A stretch of 64,000 nt of DNA from assembly GCF_016801865.2 (NCBI RefSeq), contig NC_068938.1:16367452-16431451 (forward strand), in the 5' to 3' direction. Below are positions 35,341-48,203 of this stretch, in pieces. This stretch comes from Culex pipiens pallens. Its lineage: Eukaryota; Arthropoda; Insecta; Diptera; Culicidae. The notes under the pieces are model-generated. The model was not told the DNA's origin. It searched no databases and saw nothing but the letters and a program-made list of their open reading frames with translations. A program made the position numbers and the translations under genes. Each line of letters opens with the position of its first letter. Position 1 is the first letter of the stretch.

Positions 35341-37863
35341 AATATTGAATTTTCTAGAAAAACGTTGAGAAACTTAACAGTTCGAAAAATTTGCAAAAGA
35401 AAAGTTTGCAAAATTTCAAGCTAAAAATCGTTTGGTACTACTCACTTTAATCAATAAATATAGTCAAGAAAATTTCAGGAGTGATTGGAAATTATCTTTT
35501 AAGTGAAATTGATAAACTTTCAAAAACATGAAATTGTGAGATTTTTTACATGTATTGTAACCTTATACGGCGGTGAAAAATATTGTACCTACTGGAGTTA
35601 TGAAGCTTTGAAAAATATGTTTTTTTTTGTAAAATATCGAATAAAAGTTCAGAAAAAAGATGCAAAATCTAATTTAAATACCATTGCGAAACTAATTTAG
35701 GAATGCCGTGGAAATTTTCCCTCATCCCCTTTAAAAAGTGGAGCATCAATTCGTCCCGTCTTCAAATCTCTCTCCTTGTTCCTGGTTCGCGATGGAAATG
35801 AAAGCGGCCGACAATGGATGGCTGCCATGACGGTGAGTATTTGGTTCAGGAGGAGTTGGCTCTGTTCTTATTAATCAATTCCTATGCAACTTGGGATTTG
35901 ACAAACATCACATCAAACAGCGAAATTTAGTCTACAATCCGCTAGAATCACCTTCTCCAAGCGATGCGAAGATAAAGAATGTAATTTGCAATGACTCAAC
36001 TATTTTTGTTTCAAGTTGTAAGAATTTTTGTGTAAAATTTTCATTATTATGTTTTTTTTTTTGCAATTAGAAAGTATTTTTATAAAGGAAAAGCAACTTT
36101 GCAGAAAATTGTCCGAAAAGCTGAGAAAATTTTCCTAAAAATTTTATTTTAAGACTATGATGAACGGGCAGTTGGTTGCTGAGATGGCATCATAATGTTT
36201 TAAAATTATGAATTCTAGATTAAATTTTCAAAACAACCTATCCCTCATGGGTTTCCTATGCAGATAGGACCTTTTGAAAATTTAATCTAGAATTTTTTTT
36301 TTCAGTGTCACCTAATATGGCCTTTTTTTCATTTTGAGATATCTCTTCAATAAAATAAAATTTTGCTTCAAAAAATAAATTTTAAAATGTTGTATTAACA
36401 TTTTAATGCAATTTATTTTCTAAAAAGCCTCATTTTTTCAAAAATCAATGCACTTGTATTTGGTTTTGCAATATAAATAGCTCAAAAGGGATGGCCTATT
36501 TTGTTTCCCTTAAACTTTTTTTTAAAAAGACCTATTTTAAGAATTTTATTTAGGCAAAAAAAATATATAAATCAAAAATTGAAATAACTTGCCATGGTTT
36601 TATCGTTTCAATGAAAAAAGTGTTGTATTATGCATTGTACATCAGTACACTTGTAATTTGAAGTCAAAAATTCTTTGATTTGACGAAAACAACATTCTAC
36701 GCAAAAAAAATATCGGAAATTTACAAAACTTCAAAACGTTTTTTAACTGTTTCAATTATACTCAAAGTGATTATCAACGCAGAGAACTGCATTTCAAATC
36801 GAATTCAAATACATGTGTAATTTCATAATTTTTTTAACTTTTTTGAAATAAAATTGTTTTGCCCCCTGATTAAACAAATTTTATTAAAATAATCAGTGTT
36901 TTTTTAGATAAAAAAAAACCTTTTTGGAATTCCGCTGTGAAACTGTCAACTTTTCCTGTCCTTCTGGAGAAACGAAACGGCCTACATTTTCCCTACGAAA
37001 AATAACAGATTTGAAATGATTACCTTTCAATACCAGTGCTGAAAAGTCCTTCTTTTCAGCACTGAAATGGGTCATAAAATTCCATTCAAAAAGCGTGTTT
37101 CAGAATTGAAAAAAAAAAGTTGTAAGCTCGTTGCAAAAATTATTTTTTTCAGCACTCGTCGTTGTTTTCCAATTCGGTAAACCTCGTTGGATAAATGTGC
37201 TGAAAAAATCTTGTTTTGGAAACTTGTTGCATAAACTGCTATTTTTAAACCACAATTAAACCCTGTCTCCCTCACAGAATCAGTTGCAAATGCATCCTTT
37301 TTGTAAATTTGATTGAATGCTGCTGAATTCATACAAAATCCTTTAAAAAACTAGCTTTTTCCAAATAAATCCGCTAGAGATCAAAAGTCAAGGCCTTTGA
37401 CATTTTTTGAAGTAAACGGAAATTCAACTTATTTTAGCATCATCCAAAATTGTTTGTCTACGCATCTTTTGAAAAACTCCATCAAACTTAATTACCTTCA
37501 AAACAGACATATGGGACCTGAAGCTGGATTAAATGGCACTGGTCAGGACAAAATTGGTTAAGCCAGTTCCGAGAAAATTGAGTGATAAATTTATTATTTA
37601 AGAAGTTTATTTTTGAGTGATTTTATAGCCTTTCTTCAGTGAGGTTAGGAAGGCGAAAAAAAAATATAGAAAATTCTGTGAAAAGTGTAAAATACAAGAT
37701 TATCTTGCTGATCAAAATTGCAAGCATTTGAAGTTGGTTCCAATATCCATTCCAACAGAAGCACAAGGGTTCATCAACTTAAAGCCAGAAACTAAAACAA
37801 AAGAAAAAGCCACAAGTGAAAAGCTAACAATCTCGGGATATTTCTCTCAGCAGTGCAGCTTAC
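35341..37863 (-). other. Shaw intron, mostly AT-rich
   Basis: Positions 35700-35975 contain the dispersed fragment shared with 11697-11800. Positions 36560-36880 resemble the interior of the Harbinger-like MITE (GCCCCCTGATTAAACAAATT). Otherwise no gene or complete element is seen. Confidence 0.45.
37420..37650. repeat. Dispersed repeat family B copy
   Basis: AAATTGGTTAAGCCAGTTCC and GAGTGATTTTATAGCCTTTC with TTCAGTGAGGTTAGGAAGGC match the family. It ends about 200 bp from the donor of the Shaw C-terminal-tail exon. Confidence 0.55.
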
Positions 37864-38010
37864 CCATCTTTGGCAGGATGACGTCCTTGGTGATGGTGCG
37901 GTTGGCGTTCATGCGGCGGATGGTTTGATCCATGCTTCCGGTGCTGGGCGCGTTGGAAGAGGGAAGCTTGCCGGATCCGGCGTTGACGCACTGCCCCGGA
38001 CCGCCTTGAC
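37864..38010 (-). CDS. Shaw: Shaw exon encoding cytoplasmic C-terminal tail
   Basis: This 147-bp internal exon encodes the tail after S6: a Gly completed across the junction, then QGGPGQCVNAGSGKLPSSN..., a segment MDQTIRRMNANRTITKDVI, and finally PKM plus the first base of a codon. The acceptor is tcgttcgaag (AG 38012-38011) and the donor is G|GTAAGC at 37863. The upstream exon ends in phase 1 and this one starts with two bases, so the frame is continuous. The tail is Gly/Ser-rich and probably disordered and intracellular. If the donor is not used, the frame ends after GKLHC at TGA 37849-37847, a possible short isoform. The next exon lies 16.4 kb away across repeat-rich DNA. Confidence 0.88.
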
Positions 38011-38075
38011 CTTCGAACGAGAAATATGGTTATTGATCTTTGCGGGGTTCAGCGGGGGGTGGTTGCGACACTCAC

Positions 38076-38679
38076 CTGGCACCCTCCGTGGCTGGGTCAA
38101 CTCGATGGGGCAGACCCGGCGCCGTCGCTTGGGCAGTTTCGCCCGCGCCTGGGTGTGCGAGTAGTACATCGTAAAGTTGCTCACGATGACGGGCACGGGC
38201 AGGGCAATCGTCAACACACCGGCCAACGCGCACAACGCTCCCACGAACATCCCGATGTAGGTCTTGGGGGTCATGTCCCCGTAGCCCACGGTGGTCATCG
38301 TGACCAGCGCCCACCACAGCCCCAACGGGATGCTGTTGAAGTCGTTGTGCGGGTTGATTTGTATCCGCTCGGCGTAGTACACCAAGCTGGCGAATATCAC
38401 GATGCCGAGCACCAGGAAGAACACCAGCAGGGTCAACTCCTTGGCCGAGGCGCGAAACGTCTGGATGAGGATCTTTAGCCCGGACGAGTGTCGCGTCAGC
38501 TTGAACAACCGCATGATACGGATGATGGAGAAGAACTCGAGGATGTCGGCGTTCTCCAGGTGGGACGCGAACCGCTGCAGGATCAGATCGATGAAGAAGC
38601 TGAGCGTCGCGATGTAGTCGATGATATTCACAGATGAGGTGATGAACCGCAGCTTGCTCGGCGACGAGATGAACCGCAC
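38076..38679 (-). CDS. Shaw: Shaw exon encoding S3 to S6 and the pore
   Basis: This 604-bp exon is the core of a Shaw/Kv3-type delayed-rectifier K+ channel of the plasma membrane. It encodes 201 codons starting VRFISSPSK (S2-S3 linker). S3 is near residues 16-35 (VNIIDYIATLSFFIDLIL). S4 is near 51-70, with basic residues every third position (RIMRLFKLTRH), a short charge series as in fly Shaw. S5 is near 82-104. The pore helix and selectivity filter TVGYGD lie near 120-126. S6 contains the PVP gating hinge (ALPVPVIVSNF). A basic KLPKRRRRV patch follows S6. The acceptor is cccaaccccag (38681-38680) and the donor CCAG|GTGAG lies at 38075. The exon ends in phase 1. The 65-bp downstream intron has no in-frame stop, so its retention would give a different tail ending at 37909. 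Confidence 0.96.
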
Positions 38680-39531
38680 CTGGGGTTGGGTTGGGAGGAT
38701 TTGGTAAATTAATAATGTGTTTTCAAAAGGAACTGTGATACAAACTTGTTCTAAGCATAGTTTTAACCTCGAATTAAATATTATTTTGGACCCAATTTTC
38801 AATTTAAAAAATCCGATTCGGTGACCGTACCGATTCAAATCCAATACGACCTTTTGCGACCCACCCGGGAGCAAAAAAACTCATAAAGCATTCATTTCAA
38901 TCCCATAGTAAATATTTGATTATTTATAGTTTGGTTCGAACACGGTCGGTCAGTCAGTGGGACAGCAAACAAAAAAAACACAACTTTTTGCTTCCATCGT
39001 TTTTCGGCCTGACTGCGTACCCGCGCGCGCAATATCATCATCCTCCCCAAAAACCTTTGAATATAAAACGGCGAAGGCTCAAGCCTAACAAGCAAAAAAC
39101 CAAAATTCGAGACCCAACCCAGCAAATAGAAGGCTCGTCGCGGAAGCTCCCCCAGCTTGGCCGTACGGCCAAAATGGCAAACAAATCGGTCGAACGAGAA
39201 AAAAGCTCCAGAAAATCCTATTTGTAGGACTCGGAGGAAAAACACAACATCAAAAGCCGGATCGAAACCGATTTGAATGCGTGCTTCGCGAGTGTGTTTG
39301 TGTGTGTTTGGGGATTCGTTATTTAGGGTCTCTCGGCGCCGGGCAGAGCTTTCGAAGGTCAACCGGCAAAAGCTTCTCCGACGAGGAATAAATCAAAGGC
39401 CAAAGCCAACGCAAATAGCGGGGAAAAATCCCCATGATGACTGCCGGGAAAAAGTCAACCCCGGTCGGAAAAAGTCGACGACGATTTGGCAAGTTTCTGA
39501 GACAGGGTCGGTCGGGTCCAAATTAAATTAC

Positions 39532-39750
39532 CATGATTTCGAACGTAAACCAAGCGTTGCAGACACACTCGATGTAGAAGAACGCGACGTGGGCGTTCGT
39601 TTGCGTTTTGTCAAGCACCCAGGACGTGTTCTGGCTCGCCGTCTTGACCGTGATGTTCCGGATGTACGGCACCCGCATGTCCGGGTGCGTCTTCAGGCAG
39701 AATGATATGATCGATACGCAGATGAAGAATACTGATATGATGCCGATTAT
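39532..39750 (-). CDS. Shaw: Shaw exon encoding S1, extracellular S1-S2 loop and S2
   Basis: The exon is 219 bp, 73 codons, phase 0 at both ends. It begins IIGIISVFFICVSIISFCLK, the S1 helix, followed by THPDMRVP, which is characteristic of Shaw channels. The extracellular loop carries two N-glycosylation sequons (NIT and NTS). S2 follows as AHVAFFYIECVCNAWFTFEIM. The acceptor is tttacctctacag (AG 39752-39751) and the donor is ATG|GTAATT at 39531. The intron to the next exon is only 852 bp, short compared with the 11.2 kb intron upstream, which is filled with mobile elements. Confidence 0.95.
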
Positions 39751-40249
39751 CTGTAGAGGTAAAGAAAGAGAAAAAGGAGCAATTAGTTCAAGTTAAATGT
39801 AAATAATATTAAAAGCGAAGACGCATGGCAATGTGTATTTTCCAGGTTTTAAATTGTTTGTTTAATGCAGTGTTCTTCATTCAGATATTTTTTCTGATTT
39901 CTTTTTCGCTCTAGATTAAGTCGATTGTGTTCAATGTACAGAGTTAAATGAAAAATTTTCATATTCAAAATAACTATAATCATAAAAATTCTCGTGATTT
40001 TGGTAGGCTACGTCTAGGTCGACGAATAATAGATTGGTTCCATTTAGAAATCACTAACATGCTTGTCAATTTGTATGTATTGTAGTATTTAGTTAAAGGC
40101 TTACATGCAGCTTAATCTGGCTTCTAAGTGTTGATATGAGCAATCATTTTAATATTTTTTCTAAACTCTGTAATTAAGGCATCATGTTTAAAATTTCATG
40201 TATTAAAATAGCATTTTATGGTTAATGCCTTAATAGTTACCAAATGCAA

Positions 40250-40448
40250 TTAATAAAATTTTCATCACCGCCAATACGGTCACCATCATGGATTTAAAAA
40301 TTATTAAATATTTTAGAGTAGTCAAGGGATCAAAGTTGAATTTTTCAATCAATCAATGCGACAAAGATTTTTTTTTTCGACTATACGAAGATTCGATTGT
40401 CCGATGTGGATTTTTTCCGAGGCCTTTGGATAATCGATTTTGGACTGT
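40250..40448. mobile_element. Pogo/Tigger-like MITE, 5'-truncated copy
   Basis: Sequence CACCATCATGGATTTAAAAA through TTTGGATAATCGATTTTGGA matches the right half of the 27378-27766 element. The left terminus is missing. It lies in the 11.2 kb Shaw intron. Confidence 0.65.
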
Positions 40449-40639
40449 AGCAATAAGGCTTGCACTCAAAATGTTAGATTTTTGTATAATTTTTTCTTAA
40501 ATTTTAATATAGCTTTAAAATACTTACGAATCTATCATTGACACCAGTATAAATTTAACAAATTAAAACTAAATCTTTTATGGAAAAAATGCAATTGAAA
40601 TATAATGATTTCATTGAAAAATCTTTGCAATGGATTTAA

Positions 40640-40720
40640 GACAAAAGGTCGAAGGACACAAGATCGAATGGACAAAAGGTCGAAAGTGGACAAAAGGTTA
40701 AATCGGCAAAACGCAAGCAA
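40640..40720. repeat. Short degenerate tandem GGACAAAAGGTCGAA array
   Basis: The motif ACAAAAGGTCGAA occurs about four times with variation (GACACAAGATCGAATGG, GGACAAAAGGTCGAAAG, GGACAAAAGGTTAAATC). It lies in the 11.2 kb Shaw intron. Confidence 0.6.
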
Positions 40721-41384
40721 GTTTCTATCAACAGTTTTACAAAACCGTTATTTAAATAGTGAAAATACGAAAATGTTATGGAATTAGGAGCGAGTTTTCC
40801 CCAGTCAGACACTTCCAAAATATTTTTTTTCTGTTTATTTAGACTTTTAAAAATATTTTGTGAGTTTTTTCATTCATTCATTTTAGTTTTTTACGACTGA
40901 ATATTTTTGCATCGTTTTTTTAAGACTGACTGCTAAAATATTTTTGCAAGTTTTTTCATTCTTCTAAATGAAATTAGTCTTGATGGTTGTAAAATGCTTT
41001 TTTTTCATTCTTTTAAAACAATCTATTTTTGATTCTTGTTAAAAATCTTTCAAACGTGTGCAGTTCCTAAAAAAATCGTTCTTCTTTAATGATTGTTTCC
41101 ATACTTTATAAAAAAGTATTCATGCTATTGTAATATTTTTGTTAGTTTTATAAACTTTCAAAGATAATTTTAAGCGTTTTTTTCTGTTTCCAAAAATAAC
41201 CTAATCTTAATTGTCAATTTATTTTTGCGAAATTGGCTTTTCTTTAAAAAAAACTTTTCATGTTTCAACCATATTGTTCTTTTTTACTTTCAAAAACAAC
41301 CTATTCTTCATGGTTGTAATATTTATGTGAGTTTTTTTTTCTATACTTTCAAATATGAACAAGTTTGACATTTCCATTTTTACT

Positions 41385-41770
41385 AGGCCTTTGCAAATAT
41401 TTTTCAAAGTTTATGTCGCCCCCCCCCCCCCCCTAACCCAAAAAAAATATTTTCCCAAAAACTTCAAAATTTCCATGAAAATAGAAGTCTGATCAACTGA
41501 AAACAATCTAAAACGATTTTTCTGCATGTTTAGCATGTTTGGGCTTGTTTAAAAATGTTTAGAATTTTTATATAATTGCAATGTACAGCACCGCAAAAAT
41601 TTTATTTTTCGTAAAAAATAATGTTTTTGTCAAAACTTAGTTTTTTTGGAAACTAATGATGGCAAAACAACTGGACAGGTGTATAATGCATTTGAAAACA
41701 CTTTTTTAATTAAAATGTTGAAACCATGGCTCGTAACTGATTTTTTTTTATTAAGCACAATTTTTTTTTA
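41385..41770. mobile_element. Harbinger/Tourist-like MITE, second copy, one end
   Basis: It starts AGGCCTTTGCAAATATTTTTC, followed by AAAGTTTATGTCG and a run of 15 C (41419-41433). The interior (ACAACTGGACAGGTGTATAA, AACCATGGCTCGTAA) is the reverse complement of the 31982 copy. The far terminus is lost. Confidence 0.65.
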
Positions 41771-44562
41771 TTTTGGACACAAAAAGACATTGTACAATTG
41801 TTTCTAAATAGCGAACATATTTTTTTTGCAATGATTTTTTTTCTTAATAATTAATTTCGAGGGTAGGGGAATATACTATTGAGGAATAATAAACATTTTT
41901 TTTAAGTGCTTGGCCTTTTGTAACACTTTTTGTTAGAAAAAGTTTTTAAATTTAGTCTGTGATGGAGTTTAAAAATATTTGCAAATCCTTAAAACTCTAA
42001 CTATACAATATGAAACAAAAACCAAGTCAATCATTAAAATTATCTTTATGCAATTAATTGTTTTGTTACAAAAAACAAAAACAAAAGATGAAAAAAAAAA
42101 TGCTGTACAAAATAGTTTAACATCATGACTGACATTTTTTAAACTCAAACCTTTATCCTTTAAAAGCAAAATAAAAAATCAAGAGTCCAAATGGAAAATA
42201 AATCAAAACAGACAAAACCATTTTCTTGAAAACATGTAATACTAATCACAAATGATAGATGATAAGTTTAACACAAATACCTAGTAAACAAAAAAACGTA
42301 TCGGAACAATACAATATTAAACTAGGTAAGGCTACAAAATAATCATTATATATTTTTTTTAAATTGCTGAAATGGATTTATTTTAAATCAATTATGGTGG
42401 CTTAAATTTTGTTAATTTTATGTATTATGTAATGTATGAGAACTAGGGTCTGGTTTTATCCACCGCACAAAACGGCAAAGGGTTTAATTTGCCTCAATTC
42501 CCCATTTCTTAACAATTTTTCTTGAAAATCGCTCTGTATTCAGAAAGGAGGCTTTATGTGGCCATCCAAAATGCACTTAACTTATATGAAAATGTCCTAG
42601 GAATCCAGTAAAAATAGGCAATTGCACAGCAAAATCATCTTGGGCCCATTTAACCCCGATTCTCCAATTCAAGCATTTTAGGACCTTTTTAAAATGTTAG
42701 GTCAAATTTTAAAAATCTCAATATATTTTTATCGGGAAGATTAGACAATTTTTCATTACAATAACTTTTTGCACTTGATAATTTGATGATTTTTTCTGAC
42801 ATAAAAGACGTCTGTTTCCCGGATGTTATATTACCATGATTTTTTTTTATTTTGTACATAAATTGTATGATTTAGAAATATATCATTAAATATCTCTGTC
42901 CAATAAATTGTGCCCCAGATTTGTATTAGAATAAAAATGAATTCAAAATCCATCGTTCACTCACACTCGTTCAAATTATTAAATAATTAAACATTCGTGA
43001 AACTTTCGTAAACGGAAATGAGAAAGATATGTTCTTTCAGGTCAATAAGAGTTATTATATACTGGCAGTTCATCAAACTTCATTTTCCGAATATTCAGAC
43101 AATTGCAACAAGACATTTTTGTACAATATAAATAAGCTCAAATTAAAGTTACAACTAAATGAACACTCGTAATGTTTAAATATCGAGAAAAGGAACAAAT
43201 GTATCAATCTTCTATTTTGATATCATTTCTGAACGTTTAAAGAAAATAATGATTTCCTGATATATTTTTTAAGATGCCTGCATTTTAATTTATTGTCAAA
43301 TCTTATTTCAACTGTAAAATAACAAATCTGTACAGAGCACTACATAATTGTTTCCTGTAAAGCGACAAACTACCGGGCAAAACCACCTCCTAATTGCTAA
43401 CAATATCGTTTCCCATCAATAAATCACGATTCAGCCGATCCAATCTTTGGCGCGGCGAATGAAAAACTTAAAATCTGAATAATTGAATAACTTTGATACT
43501 TGGCAAGCACGTTCGGCACGACCGCTTCTTCATCTATATCGCGGGTTAGGAACTACTCTTCCAAGTTTCAAGCGAAGAAGGAGGTCAAGCCAACTTTTGT
43601 ATCTCAACGCAGCCAAAGATATTGTGCCTGCTAGAAATGAGGCAAATCCCTCTTTCCAGAACGAATGGCAAAGTTTCTCATCTTTCGGTCGTTTCAGATA
43701 GTCAGTGATGGCAAATTTCAACAAAATTTTACAACGGATGTCCTATTTCTGTAAATATTATTTTGTTGAGGAATGGAGTTAAGAAATGAATAACGATTTA
43801 TTGTCAAGAAAATATTGAATTTTCTTCACATGCCTGACTGGATTCCACCGAGGACGTTTGACGATATGCTCCGGTGACGTATTTGGCAATATATTTTATT
43901 TCCCTTCCCATCCCATCTCAAGATCCCTTCAATTTCCCTGATGGGAAAGTTTCACCGGTGACGTAAACCTCGAGAATCCTTCTTTTCGGGCACTTCGAGG
44001 ACGTCGATTCTTCCGCCAATCGATTTCTTCCTTCAGCAACTGACAGAATAATGATAGCTCTCCCTCTCTACTCTTCACAGTCAACCGTTCTTGAAAACGC
44101 AAAACAAAGCACTCAAGAACAAAAGCTTCTTCTGTGGCCCCCTAAAGCAGGTCAGGAACAATTCATCTATCCATCCATCCATCCAATATACAAATCTGCC
44201 AATCAAAGCTTCCTTTCTCGAGGGGGGGAGGCCATTTGTTTGAAAAGGCCTCTTCCGTCTACCGGCCCCGAGAAGGACTTGAAAACTTTAGGTTAGTTCC
44301 GTTTTATCCTGTGTGGTTAAGGAGGTCTTCCCAACTCCACGCAGTACTACGAGCATTTCATCAGTGAGTGAGAAGTTGGTTATTACAGAGTAGGTGATTT
44401 ATCGGTTCGTTTGCGGAGCATAAAGGCTTAAGGGGGGTTGTTTCAGTCGGGAAAAAAGTTGAGGTCCAAGCGAGCAACCTGAGGGGTTTCGAGTAGAAGG
44501 TACAAACGGAGTGTGAAACTGGAGAGAGAGAGTGCTTTACGATATGCAAATTAGTTTGGGAT

Positions 44563-47500
44563 TTAACACTTAAACTCCCATGAAGAAAATTATCCCGCGG
44601 ACTACCAAGCTCGCGAAAAAAGTCGGAAGTCCAACTTTGACAAGCTGTATCTCGGCTCCCCTTGGACGGATTTTCAAAATTCAAAATGCAAAAGATGCGG
44701 ACAGATGTCTAGATAATTTTTCTTTTTTGAAAAGTCAAAAAAAGATGCATTTACCCTAAGTTATGTAAGAATCAATGAAACAACTTTTTTTCAAAAAAGT
44801 CGGAAGTCGATTTTGATCAGCTATATCTTCGCTCCTTGAGGGCGGATTTTCAAAATTCAGAAAGCCAAAGATAGGGACAGATGTCCAAATGATGTTCCTT
44901 GTATGAAAAGTCAAAAATAGAGCCATTTACTCTAAGTTATGGGCGAACCAATAAAGAAACTTTTTTTCAACTCGTTTCATACGATTTGTCTTGACAGAAG
45001 ATTGAAATATTATGTGATAATATTTATTAGATTCATATCACAGTGAAAGTGTAAACTTATTCATGATACGCAAGACCAATTCTGGACCGATGCGGCCACT
45101 TTGAGACCGGTTCCAGGTTCCTCGGTGAAACCCGGTGTATGGGAACATATAGTGTTTTTCGGAACGATCTGGCCACTTTGGAACCGGTTCCAGGTTCCCT
45201 GGTATAATCCGTAGTTCGGGAAGATAAGAGATTATTCGTGGAATATTTTTTTTCCTACCAGTATGACTATCCTAGTACATAATTTTCGAAATCAAACTCA
45301 TTCATGATACTGAAGACCAATTCTGGACCGATGTGGCCACTTTGGAACCGGTTCCAGGGTTCCCGGAGAAATCTGGAGTACGGGAAGAATTGGTGTTGTT
45401 CGGGGAATATATTTTCCCTGCCAGTATGAGTATCCCAGTACAGAATTTTCGAAATCAAATTTATTCATGATACTCAAGAACAATTCTGGAACGATCTGGC
45501 CACTTTGGAACCGGTTTCAGGTTCCCCGGTGAAACCCGGAGTACGGGAACATATGGTGTTTGTTCGGGGAATATTTTTTTCCTGCCCCGGAGATATTCGG
45601 AGTACGGGAAGAATTGGCAAGAGAATTAGTGTTGTTCGGGGAATATATTTTTCCTACCAGCATGAGTATCCTAGTACAAAATTTTCGAAATCAAACTCAT
45701 TCATGATGCTGAAGACCAATCTTGGAACGATCAGGCCACTTTGGAACCGGTTCCAGGTTCTCCGGAGAAATCCGGAGTACGGCAAGAATTGGTGATGTTC
45801 GGGGAATATTTTTTTCCTGCAAGTATGCAAAATCAAACTCATTCATGATACTCAAGACCAATCTAGGAACGATCTGGCCACTTTGGAACCGGTTCCAGGT
45901 TACCCGGAGAAATCCGGAGTATGGGAAGAATTGGTGTTGTTCGTGGAATATATTTTTCCTACCAGTATGAGTATCCTAGTACAACATTTTCAAAATCAAA
46001 CTCATCCATGATGCTCAAGACCATTCTTGGAAAGATCTGGTCACTTTGGAACCGGTTCCAGGTTCCGGTCCCAAAGTGGCCAGATCGTTCGAAGAATGGT
46101 GTTGAGTATCATGAATGAAATTTCATTCTATACTAGGATACTCATACTGTCAGGAAAAAAATAATTCCCCGAACAACACCATATGTTCCCGTACACCGGG
46201 TATCACTGTGGAACCTGGAACCGGTCTCAAAGTGGCCGCATCGGTCCAGAATTGATCTTGAGTATCATGAATAAGTTTGATTTCGAAAATTCTGTACTAG
46301 GATACTCATACTGGCAGGAAAAAAAATATTCCACGAACAATCTCTTATCTTCCCGTACTTCGGGTTATACCAGGGAACCTGGAACCGGTCCCAACGTGGC
46401 TAGATCGTTCCAAGAGTGGTCTTGAGCATCATGGATGAGTTTGATTTCGAAAATTCTGTACTAGGATAGTCATACTGGCAGGAAAAAAAAATTCCACGAA
46501 TAATCTCTTATCTTCCCGAACTACGGATTATACCAGGGAACCTGGCACCGGTTCCAAAGTGGCCAGATCGTTCCAAGAATGGTCTTCAGCATCATGAATA
46601 AGTTTGATTTCGAAAATTCTGTTCTAGGATACTCATACTGGCAGGAAAAAAATATTCCTCGAACAACACCATATGTTCCCGTACTCCGGATTTCTCCGGG
46701 GAACCTGGAACCGGTTCCAAAGTGGCCGGATCGTTCCAGAATTGTTCTTGAGTATCATGAATAAGTTTGATTTCGAAAATTCTTTACTAAGATACTCATA
46801 CTGGCAGGGAAAATATATTCCCCGAACAACACCAATTCTTCCCGTACTCCAGATTTCTCCAGGGACCCTGGAACCGGTTCCAAAGTTGCCACATTGGTCC
46901 AGAATTGGTCTTCAGTATCATGAATGAGTTTGATTTCGAAAATTATGTACTTAGATACTCATACTGGCAGGGAAAATATATTCCCCGAACAACACCAATT
47001 CTTCCCGTACTCCGGATTTCTGGGACCCTGGAACCGGTTCCAAAGTGGCCACATCGGTCCAGAATTGGTCTTCAGTATCATGAATGAGTTTGATTTCGAA
47101 AATTATGTACTTAGATACTCATACTGGCAGGGAAAATATATTCCCCGAACAACACCAATTCTTCCCGTACTCCGGATTTCTCCGGGAACCCTGGAACCGG
47201 TTCCAAAGTGGCCACATCGGTCCAGAATTGGTCTTCAGTATCATGAATGAGTTTGATTTCGAAAATTATGTACTTAGATACTCATACTGGCAGGGAAAAT
47301 ATATTCCCCGAACAACACCAATTCTTCCCGTACTCCGGATTTCTGGGACCCTGGAACCGGTTCCAAAGTGGCCACATCGGTCCAGAATTGGTCTTCAGTA
47401 TCATGAATGAGTTTGATTTCGAAAATTATGTACTAGGATAGTCATACTGGCAGGAAAAAAAATATTCCACGAATAATCTCTTATCTTCCCGTACTCCGGG

Positions 47501-48203
47501 TTATACCAGGGAACCTGGAACCGGTCCCAAAGTGGCCAGATCGTTCCAAGAGTGGTCTTGAGCATCATGGATGAGTTTGATTTCGAAAATTCTATACTAG
47601 GATACTCATACCGGCAGGAAAAATATATTCCCCGAAAAACACTATATGTTCCCATACACCGGGTTTCACCGAGGAACCTGGAACCGGTCTCAAAGTGGCC
47701 GCATCGGTCCAGAATTGGTCTTGCGTATCATGAATAAGTTTACACTTTCACTGTGATATGAATCTAATAAATATTATCACATAATATTTCAATCTTCTGT
47801 CAAGACAAATCGTATGAAACGAGTTGAAAAAAAGTTTCTTTATTGGTTCGCCCATAACTTAGAGTAAATGGCTCTATTTTTGACTTTTCATACAAGGAAC
47901 ATCATTTGGACATCTGTCCCTATCTTTGGCTTTCTGAATTTTGAAAATCCGCCCTCAAGGAGCGAAGATATAGCTGATCAAAATCGACTTCCGACTTTTT
48001 TGAAAAAAAGTTGTTTCATTGATTCTTACATAACTTAGGGTAAATGCATCTTTTTTTGACTTTTCAAAAAAGGAAAATTATCTAGACATTTGTCCGCATC
48101 TTTTGCATTTTGAATTTTGAAAATCCGTCCAGGGGGAGCTGAGATACAGCTTGTCAAAGTTGGACTTCCGACTTTTTCGCGAGCATGGGAGTTTAAGTGT
48201 TAA
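44563..48203. mobile_element. 3.6 kb foldback element with satellite arms, TTAA ends
   Basis: The two ends are inverted copies of TTAACACTTAAACTCCCATG (44563-44582 and 48184-48203). Inside, the outer part of each arm (about 44600-45060 and 47750-48180) is a long inverted repeat. The inner part is a tandem array of about 160-bp units with the landmark CACTTTGGAACCGGTTCCAG, roughly seven units on the left and ten inverted on the right, meeting near 46070. TTAA at both ends fits a TTAA target duplication, as in piggyBac or Kolobok elements. Open frames through the units (EPVPKWPHRSRIGLQYHE-type) result from the repeat period and carry no known domain. The left outer arm has a short segment (44583-44609) missing from the right. 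Confidence 0.85.

Larger units (their letters stand above)
39751..44562 (-). other. Shaw intron between the linker and S1 exons, distal part
   Basis: Apart from the listed repeat fragments it is AT-rich to about 43390. Positions 43400-44560 are GC-richer, unique-looking intron sequence with no credible exon. Confidence 0.5.

Noticed and set aside
38026..38478. 150-codon plus-strand frame
   Set aside because: Shadow of the Shaw pore exon on the opposite strand.
39277..39705. 142-codon plus-strand frame
   Set aside because: Overlaps the Shaw S1-S2 exon antisense and intron sequence; no domain.
45267..47737. Many 60-108 codon frames with EPVPKWPHRSRIGLQYHE-like repeats
   Set aside because: They are generated by the ~160-bp tandem units of the foldback element, change frame between units and contain no known domain.
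45000..48000. CRISPR-like array of regularly spaced repeats
   Set aside because: Repeats and spacers are both conserved between units, the array is inverted about a centre, and the genome is eukaryotic.
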